From: Rhynchospora pubera
Taxonomy: Eukaryota > Streptophyta > Magnoliopsida > Poales > Cyperaceae
DNA: 64,000 nucleotides
Direction: 5' to 3'
Assembly: GCA_028095005.1 (NCBI GenBank)
Contig: CM051460.1
Coordinates: forward strand, 112,193,039 to 112,257,038
This document shows positions 12,276 through 23,999 of this stretch, piece after piece; position 1 is the stretch's first letter, and each line of letters starts with the position of its first letter. The position numbers and the translations under genes are program-made. The notes beneath the pieces are model-generated. The model saw only the letters and a program-made list of their open reading frames with translations, did not search any database and was not told the DNA's origin.

Positions 12276-15200
12276 ATGGAGCTTTTGACAAGCTTCAACA
12301 ATTTCCGGAGGGTGGGGTCATTGTCCATGTTTGGAATTTCTGCACCTTTCATCGCAACTTTTATTGCACTTTTTGCTGGTTTCTTTCTCAACTTCTATTT
12401 GCCATTTTGGAAGCTTAGAAAGGTCCCTGGTCCTGCTCCAACCTTCCTAGTAGGCCATCTCCCTTTGCTTGCCAAGCATGGTCCTGATGTTTTCAGGGTC
12501 TTGGCCAAGAACTATGGACCTATTTTCAGGTACATCTCTCTCTCTCTCACACACACGCACGCACCCCTACACATAATTACACAATTAGCTGTTCTGCAGA
12601 AGCAGGTGCACTCAGCCACTCACAAACAGAACATTTTCTGTACACACTTTACAGTGTGTGGTATATTTGTGTACTTTAATCATTTTTATACATATTATTT
12701 GTTGATCTCATACTAACAATTACATCTAATTTAGACTGGTATAGTTTTTTTTTTTTTTGTGGACTTTGTGAATTGTGATGTCGTGTGTCAATCTTCTTGA
12801 TGCGTCGTTGTCAGCAGTTTGATTTTTTTTTTTAGAAAAGTATTTTATTAACTAATATTAATTTGCCGACTTTTATATAAGAGAAATATTTTTCGTTTCA
12901 TTATTAATATTGTAATTTTTTATTTTGTAAAAATAATTTCATGCTAGTTAACTTGCTCTATTTACGATGAATATTTGTTAATGATAAATTTGTAGTTTAT
13001 TTGGCATAAAATCAACATTTTAATAATTTTGTATAAAATGAAATCTGTTTTAGGTTTTTTTTTTTGTTTTTACTTTTTATACATGAAACAAATTCACCAA
13101 TTTTCTTTTTATTTAAAATTTAAAAAATTATGTTTCTTAATGGAATTGTTTTTATGCTGTGTCACAATAAAAGTACTCTGCTTTTCCTGTGAGATTTTAA
13201 ATAAACAGAAAAGCATGCCGAATGCTTTATGGATATATACTTCAGGAAAATAAGGAACGAAATGGAATGACTGAATACGTCTAGGATGTATTTGCCTATT
13301 TGGGTATGATTTGCCTATTTGGGTATGATTTTCTTAGATTTTCCATAAAATATGTATATTCTTCTTATACTATGAGCTCAGCATAAGCGTTATTATAATA
13401 TCGTCAATTGTATAATATTACATTTATAATATATACAGAGGTCCTATCTAGTGGTGACAAATGTACTTTTAATTTCCATTTTTATTTTGAAGAGTAGTAT
13501 TTTTTTTAGCAGATCATTTATCAATTATATCTCATTCTGCCATCAATATTATTGTACATCATACTACTAAGAATATTGTGATCATTATCATAGTTATTTC
13601 TTGTTAAAACTTTAAAAAGATTATTTATTTTTGTGTTCATTTCGTAGAATTATTCTTCAAATATATATTTACGTAATTTTACGTATTGAAATGAGTTAAA
13701 TATAAATAGAAGAAAACTGTTTTAACTAAATTGTAACTCTTCAATAAATCAATTTGAACCGCCCAAAATTTTTTAATGTACTGAAGCCAAATCACAACTA
13801 CCAGAATCGTTTTCAAGTAACGCTCCATAGCAACATTTGTAGAAACATTGTAAGTTGTCAGATAGAATCTTTTTTACCGGTGTTTATATTTTTTTTTTTT
13901 GCTTACACTGTTCTGCACAACAATGCAGCCAACAAATCTTACCAAGAATAACCGACATCTGCAGCTTGCACTGACACAGTTTCAAAATTTCCTGGCGCAA
14001 TTTGTGTAATCAGTGACTAGTAACAACACATGTATTTGTAAATCTATTGGAAAGAACACAAAGTCATATTCAGTCCTGTGCTATGGAAAGAAAGCTGAAC
14101 ATTAATTACTTTTTGATGAATAATTTCCCATGTGATTATAGTTTCTCCAGTCTGACATCATGTCACCATTGTATAATGTGGGAAACAATCCAATGGGCCA
14201 TCTTTTCCTATTAGCCAGATGCTATGTAGTAAATATGGACCAAAGAGGAAGCTTATACCTTTGGCCCATCATGATTAATCATCTCTCGCCAATAAATAGA
14301 ATTTTTTTTATTTATTCCACTTAAAAACAATCTAATGTTAAGGTGAGAAATGATTAAATACCACATTAATTCTTTTTGAACTAATTGTAATAGTGATTAG
14401 AAGATGACAAAGCTAATTAACTATGAGCTTATGAGCTGCTAATTTGCAATCAATATGCATGTTTCTTGAGCAGAAATGTTCATTCTTTCAGGTGCTGAAC
14501 TAGTTTATGTAGTTGATAGTGTATAGCGTAACTACCAACTAATAGGAAAAGATAAACATCCCCTCTTCCAATAAGGCAATAACCCCCAAAAATAGCTGAT
14601 ATTAAGCCGATTACCAAATTCCTAAGGATTAATTAAGTTTTCATGACTAATGCCATATAGATTTCACATGGGAAGGCAACCATTAGTGATGGTAGCAGAT
14701 GCAGAGCTATGCAAAGATGTGGGTATTAAAAAGTTCAAGGACATAAAAAACAGAAGTAGTCCCCCTCCTACTGTTGGTTCTGCTATTCACCAAGAAGCTC
14801 TCTTCCTATCAAGGTACATGCAAAGTTGCCAACTAATAAACCAAAATCCTTCAGCCAAATTCTTATATATCCTATAAAGTTGGAGATTCTAAATTATAGT
14901 GTTATTTGAATTTAGGGACTCAAGATGGTCATCGATGCGAAATGCTATAATCCCTCTATACCAACCTGCACATCTTGTGAGCCTCACCCCGACAATGCAA
15001 TCCTATGTGTCTGCTCTCCTTTTCAACATCTCTGAAGCCGAAAAAGAAGAGTACATCCCTTTTTCTGATCTTGTACTCAGAATGGCCATTGATATTATTG
15101 GTAAAACTGCATTTGGCTTTGAGTTTGGACTGATGAGCCAGTTTTCTGATCAGAGAAATGATGATGAAACAGAACGTGACAATGACATTACTAACTTTCT

Positions 15201-17004
15201 CAAAGAATATAAATTAACATTAGAATATCTTAAAATGGATCTGTCAAGCTCCTTTTCCACTATACTGGGGCTTTTTGTTTCACCATCCCTCCAGAAAATA
15301 TTCAAAAAAGTACTAGCACAAATTCCAGGAACCATGGATTTCAAAATTGCACAAAATGAGAAGAAATTGTGTCAGAGAATAGATGCCCTAATTGCGAAGC
15401 GATCCAAGGAGAAGAACAAAGAATCAGTTGACTTTTTGGCTGCATTATTAAATGCAAGGGAAACAGGAGTTTCTAAGGATTTATTTGCAGACAATTATTT
15501 AAGAGCGCTTACATTGGAGCACCTTATTGCGGGAACTAAGACCACTGCTTTCACGATTTGTTCGACTGTTTACCTTGTTTCAAAGCACCACAAGGTCGAA
15601 AAGAAATTAATTCAAGAGATTGATAGCTTTGGACCACATGATTTAGTACCAACAACAGAGGATTTACAAAACAGATTTCCTTATCTTGATCAGGTAATAA
15701 GTTGCATGTGTTGTATTTCCATAGTTTTTAAAACGATTTTTAATTTTTTTATAAGAATTTGACAACTATATGTTGTATTAATAATTGATTCCAGCAAAAG
15801 TTGTAGAGACACAACATATGCCATTTTGACATTTGTTTAGAAATATGTTTTGTTTTCTAAGAACCATATTTGTTATCTTTATATGACCGGAGTATGAAAT
15901 TCCTACAAGATTTCTATAAAATGATAATTTTTTAATGAAGAGAAAGATGAGTTACTTTTGATGTAGGTCTCAATTGTAAACTTTTTGGTGTGAACTGTTA
16001 AGTTACAATTGTCATTCCACGCCTAATCAAAGTGTTATCAATTTTCAGGTGATCAAAGAGTCGATGAGGTTCTACCTTGTTTCTCCTTTGATTGCAAGAG
16101 AGACCTCTCAAGAGTTAGAAATTTCTGGTTACATTCTTCCAAAGGTAAGAACAAATATCAAAAGAATAGCAAATTAAAGAACAACCTTGTTATTTGAGAT
16201 ATGCTATGGTGCATCGCGATGTATTGAGGCTTTTGTACATTGCGATCATTATCCGTCGATCGTTTTATAAATTGACAAATCTAATTAAACTAATCAAATC
16301 TACATATTGAAATCTCATTACAAATCAAATTTTATATTTTTTGAAATTTTTTTACTATTTTTTTCAAATTTTCTAAAACTTTTCTTTTTTGAAACCAATT
16401 AATAATAAAGAAATTCTAAAAATGGCAGGTTTTAAAAAAACCGAAAAAATAGTAAAAATATTCTAAAAAATATAAAATTTGATTTGTATTGAGATTTCAA
16501 TATATAGATTGAATTTGTTTAGTTAGATTTTCAATTTGTAAAACTATCGACAAATATGATCGCAATGTACAAAAGCCTTAATACATCGCGATGCACCATA
16601 GCATTTCTCTTGTTATTTTTGTACTCCACCCTCATTGTACATGCACTTTCCATAATTTCTTGATCAATTAGGGCACCTATGTTTGGCTTGCGGTAGGAGT
16701 ATTGGCCAGAGATCCAGCCCAATTCCCTGAGCCAGATGTGTTCCGGCCTGAGCGGTTCGACCCGGCATGCGATGAAGAGAAGAGGCGGCATCCATACGCA
16801 CACATTCCATTTGGGATAGGACCTAGATCATGCATTGGCCAACGATTTGCATTGCAGGAGATTAAGTTAACAATTATTCGTTTGTATCAGCACTACGTGT
16901 TCAGGCACTCACCACTAATGGAGTCGCCTCTCGAACTCGATTACGACCTTGTTCTTGGGTTCAAGCATGGGGTCAAGCTCATAGCACTTAAGCGAGGAGC
17001 ATAA
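12276..17004 (+). CDS. CYP711A (MAX1-like): Cytochrome P450 of family CYP711A (MAX1-type carlactone oxidase)
   Basis: ER-membrane P450; in Arabidopsis the family member MAX1 oxidises carlactone to carlactonoic acid in strigolactone biosynthesis. Five exons join in frame, 537 residues (MAX1 is about 522): 12276-12529, 14661-14813, 14916-15693, 16049-16144, 16672-17004. All introns are GT-AG. The ATG at 12276 is the first in frame after the TATA box. Seen: N-terminal membrane anchor (about residues 18-45), proline hinge VPGPAP, MAX1-like VGHLPLLAKHGPDVF and GRQPLVMVADAELC, I-helix LIAGTKTTAFT, K-helix ExxR as KESMRF, PERF motif RPERFDP, heme loop PFGIGPRSCIGQRF with the cysteine ligand. Intron 1 is 2.1 kb; intron 4 carries a 413-bp MITE. 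No stop or frameshift: probably functional. Substrate oxidised beyond carlactonoic acid varies in the family and cannot be read here. Confidence 0.95.
16196..16608. mobile_element. Long-hairpin MULE-type MITE, copy 2, inside intron 4 of CYP711A
   Basis: Flanked by 10-bp direct repeats CTTGTTATTT (16186-16195 and 16609-16618). Ends are inverted (ATGCTATGGTGCATCGCGAT on the left, its complement on the right) and the inversion continues nearly to the centre, so the RNA would fold as one long hairpin. The target-duplication length fits Mutator-like elements. It ends about 60 bp before the exon 5 acceptor. Confidence 0.85.
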
Positions 17005-18239
17005 TTCAGTGCTGATTGATGTGCTAAATACAGGTTCTTGATTTGGGAAGATTTGACATACACCAATCCTTATGATACATCAAAATCGAAATCGCGTATT
17101 TTTATTGTATTTTTCCAAATCACAGATGAAATTATAAAAGTTATCTTAATCATTATGATGTAGTGTGTAATAGATTATTTTTCAAGAATACCTTCAAAAT
17201 TTAAATGATGCAATTTGTAACATTTGATTGGACTACATTTTCGGCACAGTAGTTGTGGGAAATATCATATATTAACGTACATAAAAATGAATGCACGCTA
17301 GACCTTCTCAACCAATATTAGGATGAAAAAATATCACCAACGAGTAAATTGATTAATTAGTTATCGGATGTAATGATGAAACATTTAGGTTTCTAAAAAG
17401 TGAGAAGGATGGAAGTATTAGATATTCAATCCGATAAGTTGGATTAGCAAAGATATTTTTTATGTTTTTTTTTGTGGCAAAATAAACGTGTTAACCCCGA
17501 CTGATTGGAATAAAAAGAATTAGCGACTATATATATTCAGGACAACTTTCGATCATCCAAATGCAAAATACGGTTAGCAATAGTCGCAAATCAGTTATGT
17601 AAATTAATGAAAATTCAATTATCGCGTAATTGAATAAGATAATTAAATATTTCTTGTAGGAACTTGCTATAATTTTTTTTTTAGTACAACCATAATATTT
17701 ATATACGAATTTACAAGGATTATGCTTCGCCGCGTGCAATATAATATAATTCTGACACAACTCAGCACTGGCCAATATAATATAAAATATATAATCACTG
17801 TCACGGCGCGCGGAGCGTTGATTTGTAGTTCAATCAGTTTCATAAATTGTGATAGTCGAAGAAGAGGTGATATGTTGCAGGGAAAGTGTACTCATGGGCT
17901 GACAATTCTTATCCAGCAAAATTGACGTAGGCCCAAAATATTTCCCCTAGTAAGTTTGAATTGAGTAGCCCATATAATCACTACCCTGTTGAAGGAAACA
18001 TAAACTTTGAAAAATTTTTTTTTTTTTGAAACTTATGTCTGCGCAGAAAGAATTCATACAAACCCCAAAATATCCATTGAACATATCTTCTTTGTAAATG
18101 GAATCACTTCGGCTGTCGCCAACATTAAAAAACAAAACACCACAATATCCATACCAACCAAGGTACCAAACGAAACAGAAAACTTTAAAAAATAAAAAGA
18201 GAGAGAATCCTATTTTATTTTTGTCAGTAAAGCCCCTTA
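17005..18239. other. 3' flank of CYP711A, no further gene seen
   Basis: Contains the 3' UTR of the P450 and AT-rich DNA. A poly-T run at 18012-18026 could be the reverse-strand poly-A tail of a retroposon related to the LINE remnant that follows, but no target duplication was confirmed. Confidence 0.4.
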
Positions 18240-19109
18240 GGCAAAGATTGCATTAACAAACCATGTTAATGACTACAAATCAAATCAGAGGAGAAAACAA
18301 AAACGAAGGAAAAGTATATCCTGTGCAAGAGGTTATCAGTTTGCATAGGTAGTTGTGGAGCACTGTCATATGCAAGCCCCATTGCAAGAAATTGACCAGA
18401 TATAAAATGCTTTCCAGTAAAACCTTCTTTGCATCGCAACTTCAAAAGGACCAGAGGAGATGATTAAATGACGGGCCCTAACCAGCTGTCCCAATCACAT
18501 GTCAATGACATCTCCTACCAGAATAGAGCAATGCATTCCCTTCCAAAGGAACAGTCTCACAAGAGGAATGAGGCCCTTATATCTCCATATCACCTTAGCA
18601 ACTCTTGCAGTTGTCTCATCACAATGTTGTTGCCCCGACAATAACTGGTACACCTTTTTGAGGTGAAAATCAAATCAAAAGATCTTGATGGCCAGGCGAG
18701 AGAGGAGGCACCGGAAATTTTGTAGCTATGAACAGTGCAGTATGAAATCCGAAGTGTCGGATGAGCTCCACTGTATTTCTAAATTAGCGAAATACAATAA
18801 GCAAGTTAGGATGATTACCTGACCTTAGAAAAAATGAAAAAATGGGATCTCTCATCTCTCTACCACTGTTACCTCAATTCCATCAACCCACAGTAGCCAC
18901 AACCCACGCGATAGACTAACAGATGGCACAATCTCAGAATTTAGAAGTAGTAACCTCCTAATCCTTCGTCGGGCCTTAACACAATCACACTTGGTTTTGC
19001 AAACAAAAGCTAGGGAGACTTTAGCACCATGGAGATAACAGAAAAGATTTGAATTGTTTATTGTTGAGTGCCCCCCACTCCCATGACAATTCCAAGATAG
19101 GATATTCAT
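18240..19109 (-). pseudogene. LINE retrotransposon remnant (endonuclease start and zf-RVT-like fragment)
   Basis: On the minus strand, 19109-18852 reads MNILSWNCHGSGG followed later by FVCKTK and SRGLWLLW, the typical opening of plant L1-type ORF2 apurinic endonuclease (family MKILSWNCRGLG..LQETK..GLGLLW). It stops at 18849-18851. About 18640-18300, in another stretch, resembles the C-terminal zf-RVT region (KVIWRYKG..VRLFLWKG) with a stop. The reverse transcriptase is missing, so this is a deleted, dead copy. Confidence 0.6.
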
Positions 19110-21228
19110 ATAGATGGCAGGAGCAGTAGCAGATGTACCACATGTACTAACCCTATTATAAGAAGTCTCTGTGGGTAAAATTGAGTAGTTTGGAGTGTTC
19201 TGGGTATAGCAGGAGAGGTGAAAACTACCAACAGTTGAAGCGTAACTCAAAAGGAAACTGAAAATGTAGTTTACAGATGGGGGCATTTCATCGAACAAAT
19301 GGTGGGCATCTTTTATTGAGAGCTTAAATTTAGGAGAGAATTAGTAAAATAGATAATAGAGTGAATGAACAAAGCTATTGAGGGAGGATGTTGCAGATGT
19401 GAAAGAAATAAGTGGTATATTAATTTGGTGTATTTTTGTGTAGAGTTGATATTCAGTTCTATTAGGTGAGGCATGAGAGGTGAATGCAGCAACTATGGAG
19501 GAAGACAAAGAGAAGCCTATAACTCTCAATGGTTCAAATAACTTGTTATGTTAGATATGGTTAAGACATGCCAAATTGACTGGGTGTTGAGTTTACTTTG
19601 GTTTAGGTCATACAGCATTGAGTCAAATGACTAGTTTCAGGTTCAGGCTATTTTTAGTTTGCGACTTTGCATCAAGCATGCGCCATTCGGGCTGTATATT
19701 CAGCCATTTTCGGTGTTGGATTTAGGTTTGGTTGATAAGGTTAAGGGTTTCCAGGTCAGTCAGGTTAGGCCATTACGGATTCAGGGTCTTTCGGACGTCA
19801 GATTGGTTTGGACACCTGACATCACAAGGTCATAACAAATATGACAATGGATCTTAAATTGTTAACTTGTCTCAAATTACAATTATGCAGTACAATATTA
19901 CTTATGGCTCCGTTTGGATGGCTTATTCTCGGAATAAGGAATAAGGAATAACCACTTTTTACCAATAAATTTATTTCTAACCATCCAAACTCTTCACAAA
20001 AGTTACACACTTCCCAATAAATTTCTTCCCTTCTTCCTTCTTCCTTCTTCCTATCTTATTCTCAACGCATCCAAACGGAGCCTAATGCTAAGATTGAAGT
20101 ATACCTGACTCATTAACTTGCGATAATTATTGACAAAATTTAATTTGTTACAATAATTGTCCCTTGCATCATGCTTTAGATGTGAAAAAGCATACTTCTT
20201 CTTTTTTTCATGCCATTTTCATGAATTACAACACGATACTTATTTTTAAATGAAAAAATTTTATGTGAAATACACTCTTGATTGATCAACAAATCAGGAA
20301 TCTTGAAAGCATAAATTTTGAGAGGATGACGTTAAAACAGTGCAGTGCTAAAGAAATTTCTAACAATTATGAAAAAGAAGAAATGCTTGTTCAAATAATA
20401 ATGAAAATTTTAGATGTAAGTCCTATTTATCGGATATTATTCGTGTAAAAATTTTAAGATAGAATTTAAAGAAATGCATTTGCTGAAATTAGAACACAAT
20501 TTAAATTGAAACATTTATGTTTCTTATTTTTTTTCATCTACGTCCTAAATTAAAGAATATTTTGCAAACAATTAGTAAAATCATATACTAACTAAAAGAT
20601 GAATCAGTCATGCTGATTTGTAAATTGTGAAATTGCAATCTTATGTCACATAGTTGTTTATTGGTTGTCATGTGCAAAGTTTTTTTTTTTTTTAATTGTA
20701 ACGCCCGTAGGCTTGTCACGTGAAAAGTTGAATATGTCAAATGTCCATACTTGCCTTAAACTTTCTTGCCGCGCCTGGTCCAACATATGCAAATAACTTT
20801 TCTTGGGTTTAGTTATAGGTAGTTACCTCTGATAATGAATATGCAAAGTAAAAGATTTCTTTGAATTATTTTGTGATGTATTCTTTTTCAGATTTCAAAA
20901 AAGTTGCACTATTATTTTGTGCCTCGTGCTGAGGGTAGCTCTTTTGGTGCAGAGGGTAGCTCTTCTGGTTAGAGATAAAGTGAGCCTAATTTCCATTCTT
21001 ATATGGTAAGAATCCTTATAAAATAGCCTTAGGTATATGGGTCTTTTGAGGATATATTGTTGGTTTTCATGATATTAATAAGTTATTAAGCTTGGCTGGT
21101 TGCATAGCATTAACAATTCAAGTTTGCTTTTGATAAAAATAAAAGATATAAAGGTTTATGGTTGTGTCAGTCTAAATGAGAGTCGAAGTTTGACCTATTT
21201 TTATGTTTAGTACTTATATCTCTAACAA
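19110..21228. other. Intergenic, no gene seen apart from one MITE
   Basis: AT-rich DNA. Near 20940-20970 the phrase GAGGGTAGCTCTTYTGGT is duplicated in tandem. No exon or RNA gene recognised. Confidence 0.4.
19906..20082. mobile_element. Short MITE, GGCTCCGTTTGGAT ends
   Basis: Perfect 14-bp inverted ends GGCTCCGTTTGGAT and ATCCAAACGGAGCC, interior with CTTCCTTCTTCC and AATAAGGAATAAGG arms. Flanking TAT/TAA would be an imperfect 3-bp duplication. Confidence 0.8.
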
Positions 21229-21237
21229 TAAAATCTT

Positions 21238-23203
21238 GGGGGAATTAGTCCATTCTATTTCAAAAATTGAAAATTAGAAAAATACCACTCTAAAATTGAT
21301 GTTTAGCTTAATGCCACCATAAAATCAGTTTATTCAGATTATTGCCACAATAACTGTATAATGTCTCTTCCAAATACAATTATTTATCGTATGGACCAAA
21401 TTACCATTCTTCGCAGTTAGTTCGTTCTAAAACTCTCTCCCTTCACATTATACTTGTTCTCAGCCATGGCAGCCTAAGAAGCTCAAACCCCAATAGCCCT
21501 GCTTCGCCAGTCCATCTCCGCTCTCTCCTCCATACTAATCTGCCGTCTCCTTGAGGACAGTACCCCCAAGCCTCTCCACCGCCTTGCTCCATTGTTTTCC
21601 TGAAAAAATTGTCAGTGGTCGTTAACCCAATTAGTGCATCCTATCCACATATCTACGCAATTATGAGATCTAGTCTCTACCTTTCCATCCATTGAAGTAA
21701 AGGCAGTCAATTCTTGACAGTTGATGTTTAGAGGTGAATCTGATACACTGAAGATGCTTTGATTTGACAACAAATTTTTCATTGCAATACTTTGGATATG
21801 CTCATGTGCATATCGTTATAATATGTTTTGTTGCCAATTGCTTGTATTATTGCATTATTACAAATCTTTATTATGACTTTGTCATTGCCCGCAATAATTT
21901 GAATCATATTTAAAAGAGGATGAAATGATTTTTTTTGGACTGGTTTCTACACTATATGAAGCCAAACCAATTATGCTGGAAAACATTTTTCACTGCAACT
22001 AGTCCTAGGTTTGATTTTTATTTTTATTTTCAGGACGACTTTCCAATGTTAAAATAGACCTAGAAAGGAACATGGTGTGAATTTTTATTTTTATAGGGTT
22101 TCAGTCCTTTAAAATTTTATTACACATTTACTGGTAACGTTACTGTAATTTCGTTTTGGGCTGATTTAAAAAAAAAAACTCAAAATGGTCTTGAAGTCTG
22201 AAACTTTTACACAAAGTTTATCTCTACATGATATAACCACAGAAATGAAAATTTTTATTCATTTCTGCTTTACCTTTTTACGATAAAAAAATCGTTAATT
22301 GTCGATGCCCTTTTGTTGGTATTACACATGTTAACCATTGGCTGGCCAAATATTTTTTTTTTTTTGAATGTATATTATTTTCAAATTCTCAAAATGTCCT
22401 TCCCACGATGAGGAATATCATTCATTGAAAGAAATTTCTTTTACTTAAAATGTTTTTATGGTTTGCCTATGAACCTTTTACGGAATAGCTGACTCGTATA
22501 CAACCCAAAACAAAATTAAAACACTACTAAATTCCAAACGCAAATATGCATAATCCTCAAACCACAAAATTCAAAACTTTTCTGAATTACAAAACCAAAT
22601 ATACATAATCCTCAAACCACAAAATTCGAAAGCTCTACAGTACACTAAAAGCAAAGCATTTGTATCTATGCTGGTATATCTTCATCTGAAAATAGCATTG
22701 CTACTGTCTCTTGTCAGTAATTACTAAAAGCCATAAAAAAAACACGCATTAGTAAAACATGGCCAATTGGAGCAAACATTGTATTCAGAAGCTGGTGAAA
22801 ATAAATCAGAGAGTGATTCTTTATAGGTTCCAGTTCAAAATCATGCTAATCAGGTAAAATTACAGAATTCAAATTGGGATTTTAGCATTGAAAGAGAAGA
22901 TGGGAAATAGTTGTGATTTAGGGCTTGTCAGGGAGTTGCGGAGGCGGAGCAACACGAATGAGAGATGGCGGAGATGGGCTGGCGGAGCATGGGTGCTAGG
23001 TTAGAGCGTCTCAGGCTGCCATGGCTGAGGAAAAGTATAACACCAAGGGAGAGATGAATAATTGTATTTGGGAGAGACATTATACGATTATTGTGGCAAT
23101 AATCTGAATAAACTGATTTTATGGTGGCATTAAGCAAATGATCAATTTTAGAGTGGCATATTTCTAATTCTTTACTTTTGAAGTGGCATGGACTAATTTT
23201 CCC
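21238..23203. mobile_element. Mutator-like element with ~280-bp inverted ends, gene-like DNA inside the ends
   Basis: Direct repeats TAAAATCTT (21229-21237 and 23204-23212) give a 9-bp target duplication. Ends read GGGGGAATTAGTCC and, inverted, GGGAAAATTAGTCC. The inverted similarity runs to about 21540 on the left and from about 22920 on the right, and includes AGCCATGGCAGCCT followed by CGCCAGYCCATCTCCGC: GC-rich, coding-like sequence with an ATG but a stop at codon 4 in both arms (TAA, TGA). No transposase is seen, so it is non-autonomous, of Pack-MULE type. Confidence 0.8.
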
Positions 23204-23297
23204 TAAAATCTTTTTGGGAAAAGTCATCTCTAACAATAAAATTGTAACACACCCCCTCCACGCTTTGACTTATTGAACGTTGACCATCATTGACCGA

Positions 23298-23614
23298 TAG
23301 GCCTGTCAATATTCCGTTCCGGCAACGTTTTCCGTTTCATTCCGTCCAAACAGAACATTAAACGGAACAGATTTCAGTTTTATTTCTAAAAACAGAACGA
23401 AACAGAACTGAAATTTATAAACGTTACTAAAACGGAAAATGGAATTTCGCTGAAATCAATGGTAAATGAAGGACGAAACGTTAAATAGAAAGGAAAACTG
23501 TTACGTTTGACGAAATGGAACGTTAAACGAAATCAATTTCAGTTACGTTGACTGGAACGAAACGGAAACGGAACAGACCTGTTCTGCGTTTCGTTTCAAC
23601 GTTTGACAACCCTA
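23298..23614. mobile_element. Non-autonomous hAT-like element A, AACGGAACGAAA-rich
   Basis: Ends TAGGCCTGTCAA and, inverted, TAGGGTTGTCAA. Flanks TTGACCGA and TTGACCTA are 8-bp duplications with one mismatch, as for hAT elements. The interior is a degenerate mix of AACGGAACG, AAACGGAAA and GTTCCGTTTC. Confidence 0.75.
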
Positions 23615-23999
23615 TTGACCTAAACTTTGACCATTTTTATCGATTAAAAAATAATAATTTTACTCAAACCGTTTTTTGGATTTGAAAGAATGTTTTGAAA
23701 ACATATTTTTGACACTTGCCTACAAAACACCTTGCGTGTCCCACTTATTTCATGCATATTGATTCCTGTTGCCACATATCGAATCGAAACATATATTAAT
23801 CCGGAGTAAATAGATCCGGATCCGTTACTGTTCATAAGCACTGTTGGAGAACGGTAACGGATCTGGACCGTTCATTCTCCGTTCGAAATATCGACCGTCT
23901 GATTGAGCCTATCTTCTTCGTTGGATCTATTCTCTCTCCACAGATCTACTTTGCTTATTTGCTTCTCTCTCATCTTTCTCGCAGATACACTCCATGGAC

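Noticed and set aside
18012..18192. Target duplication of the LINE remnant (AACTTTGAAAAAT versus AACTTTAAAAAAT)
   Set aside because: One mismatch, low complexity, and the second copy is inside rather than beyond the remnant.
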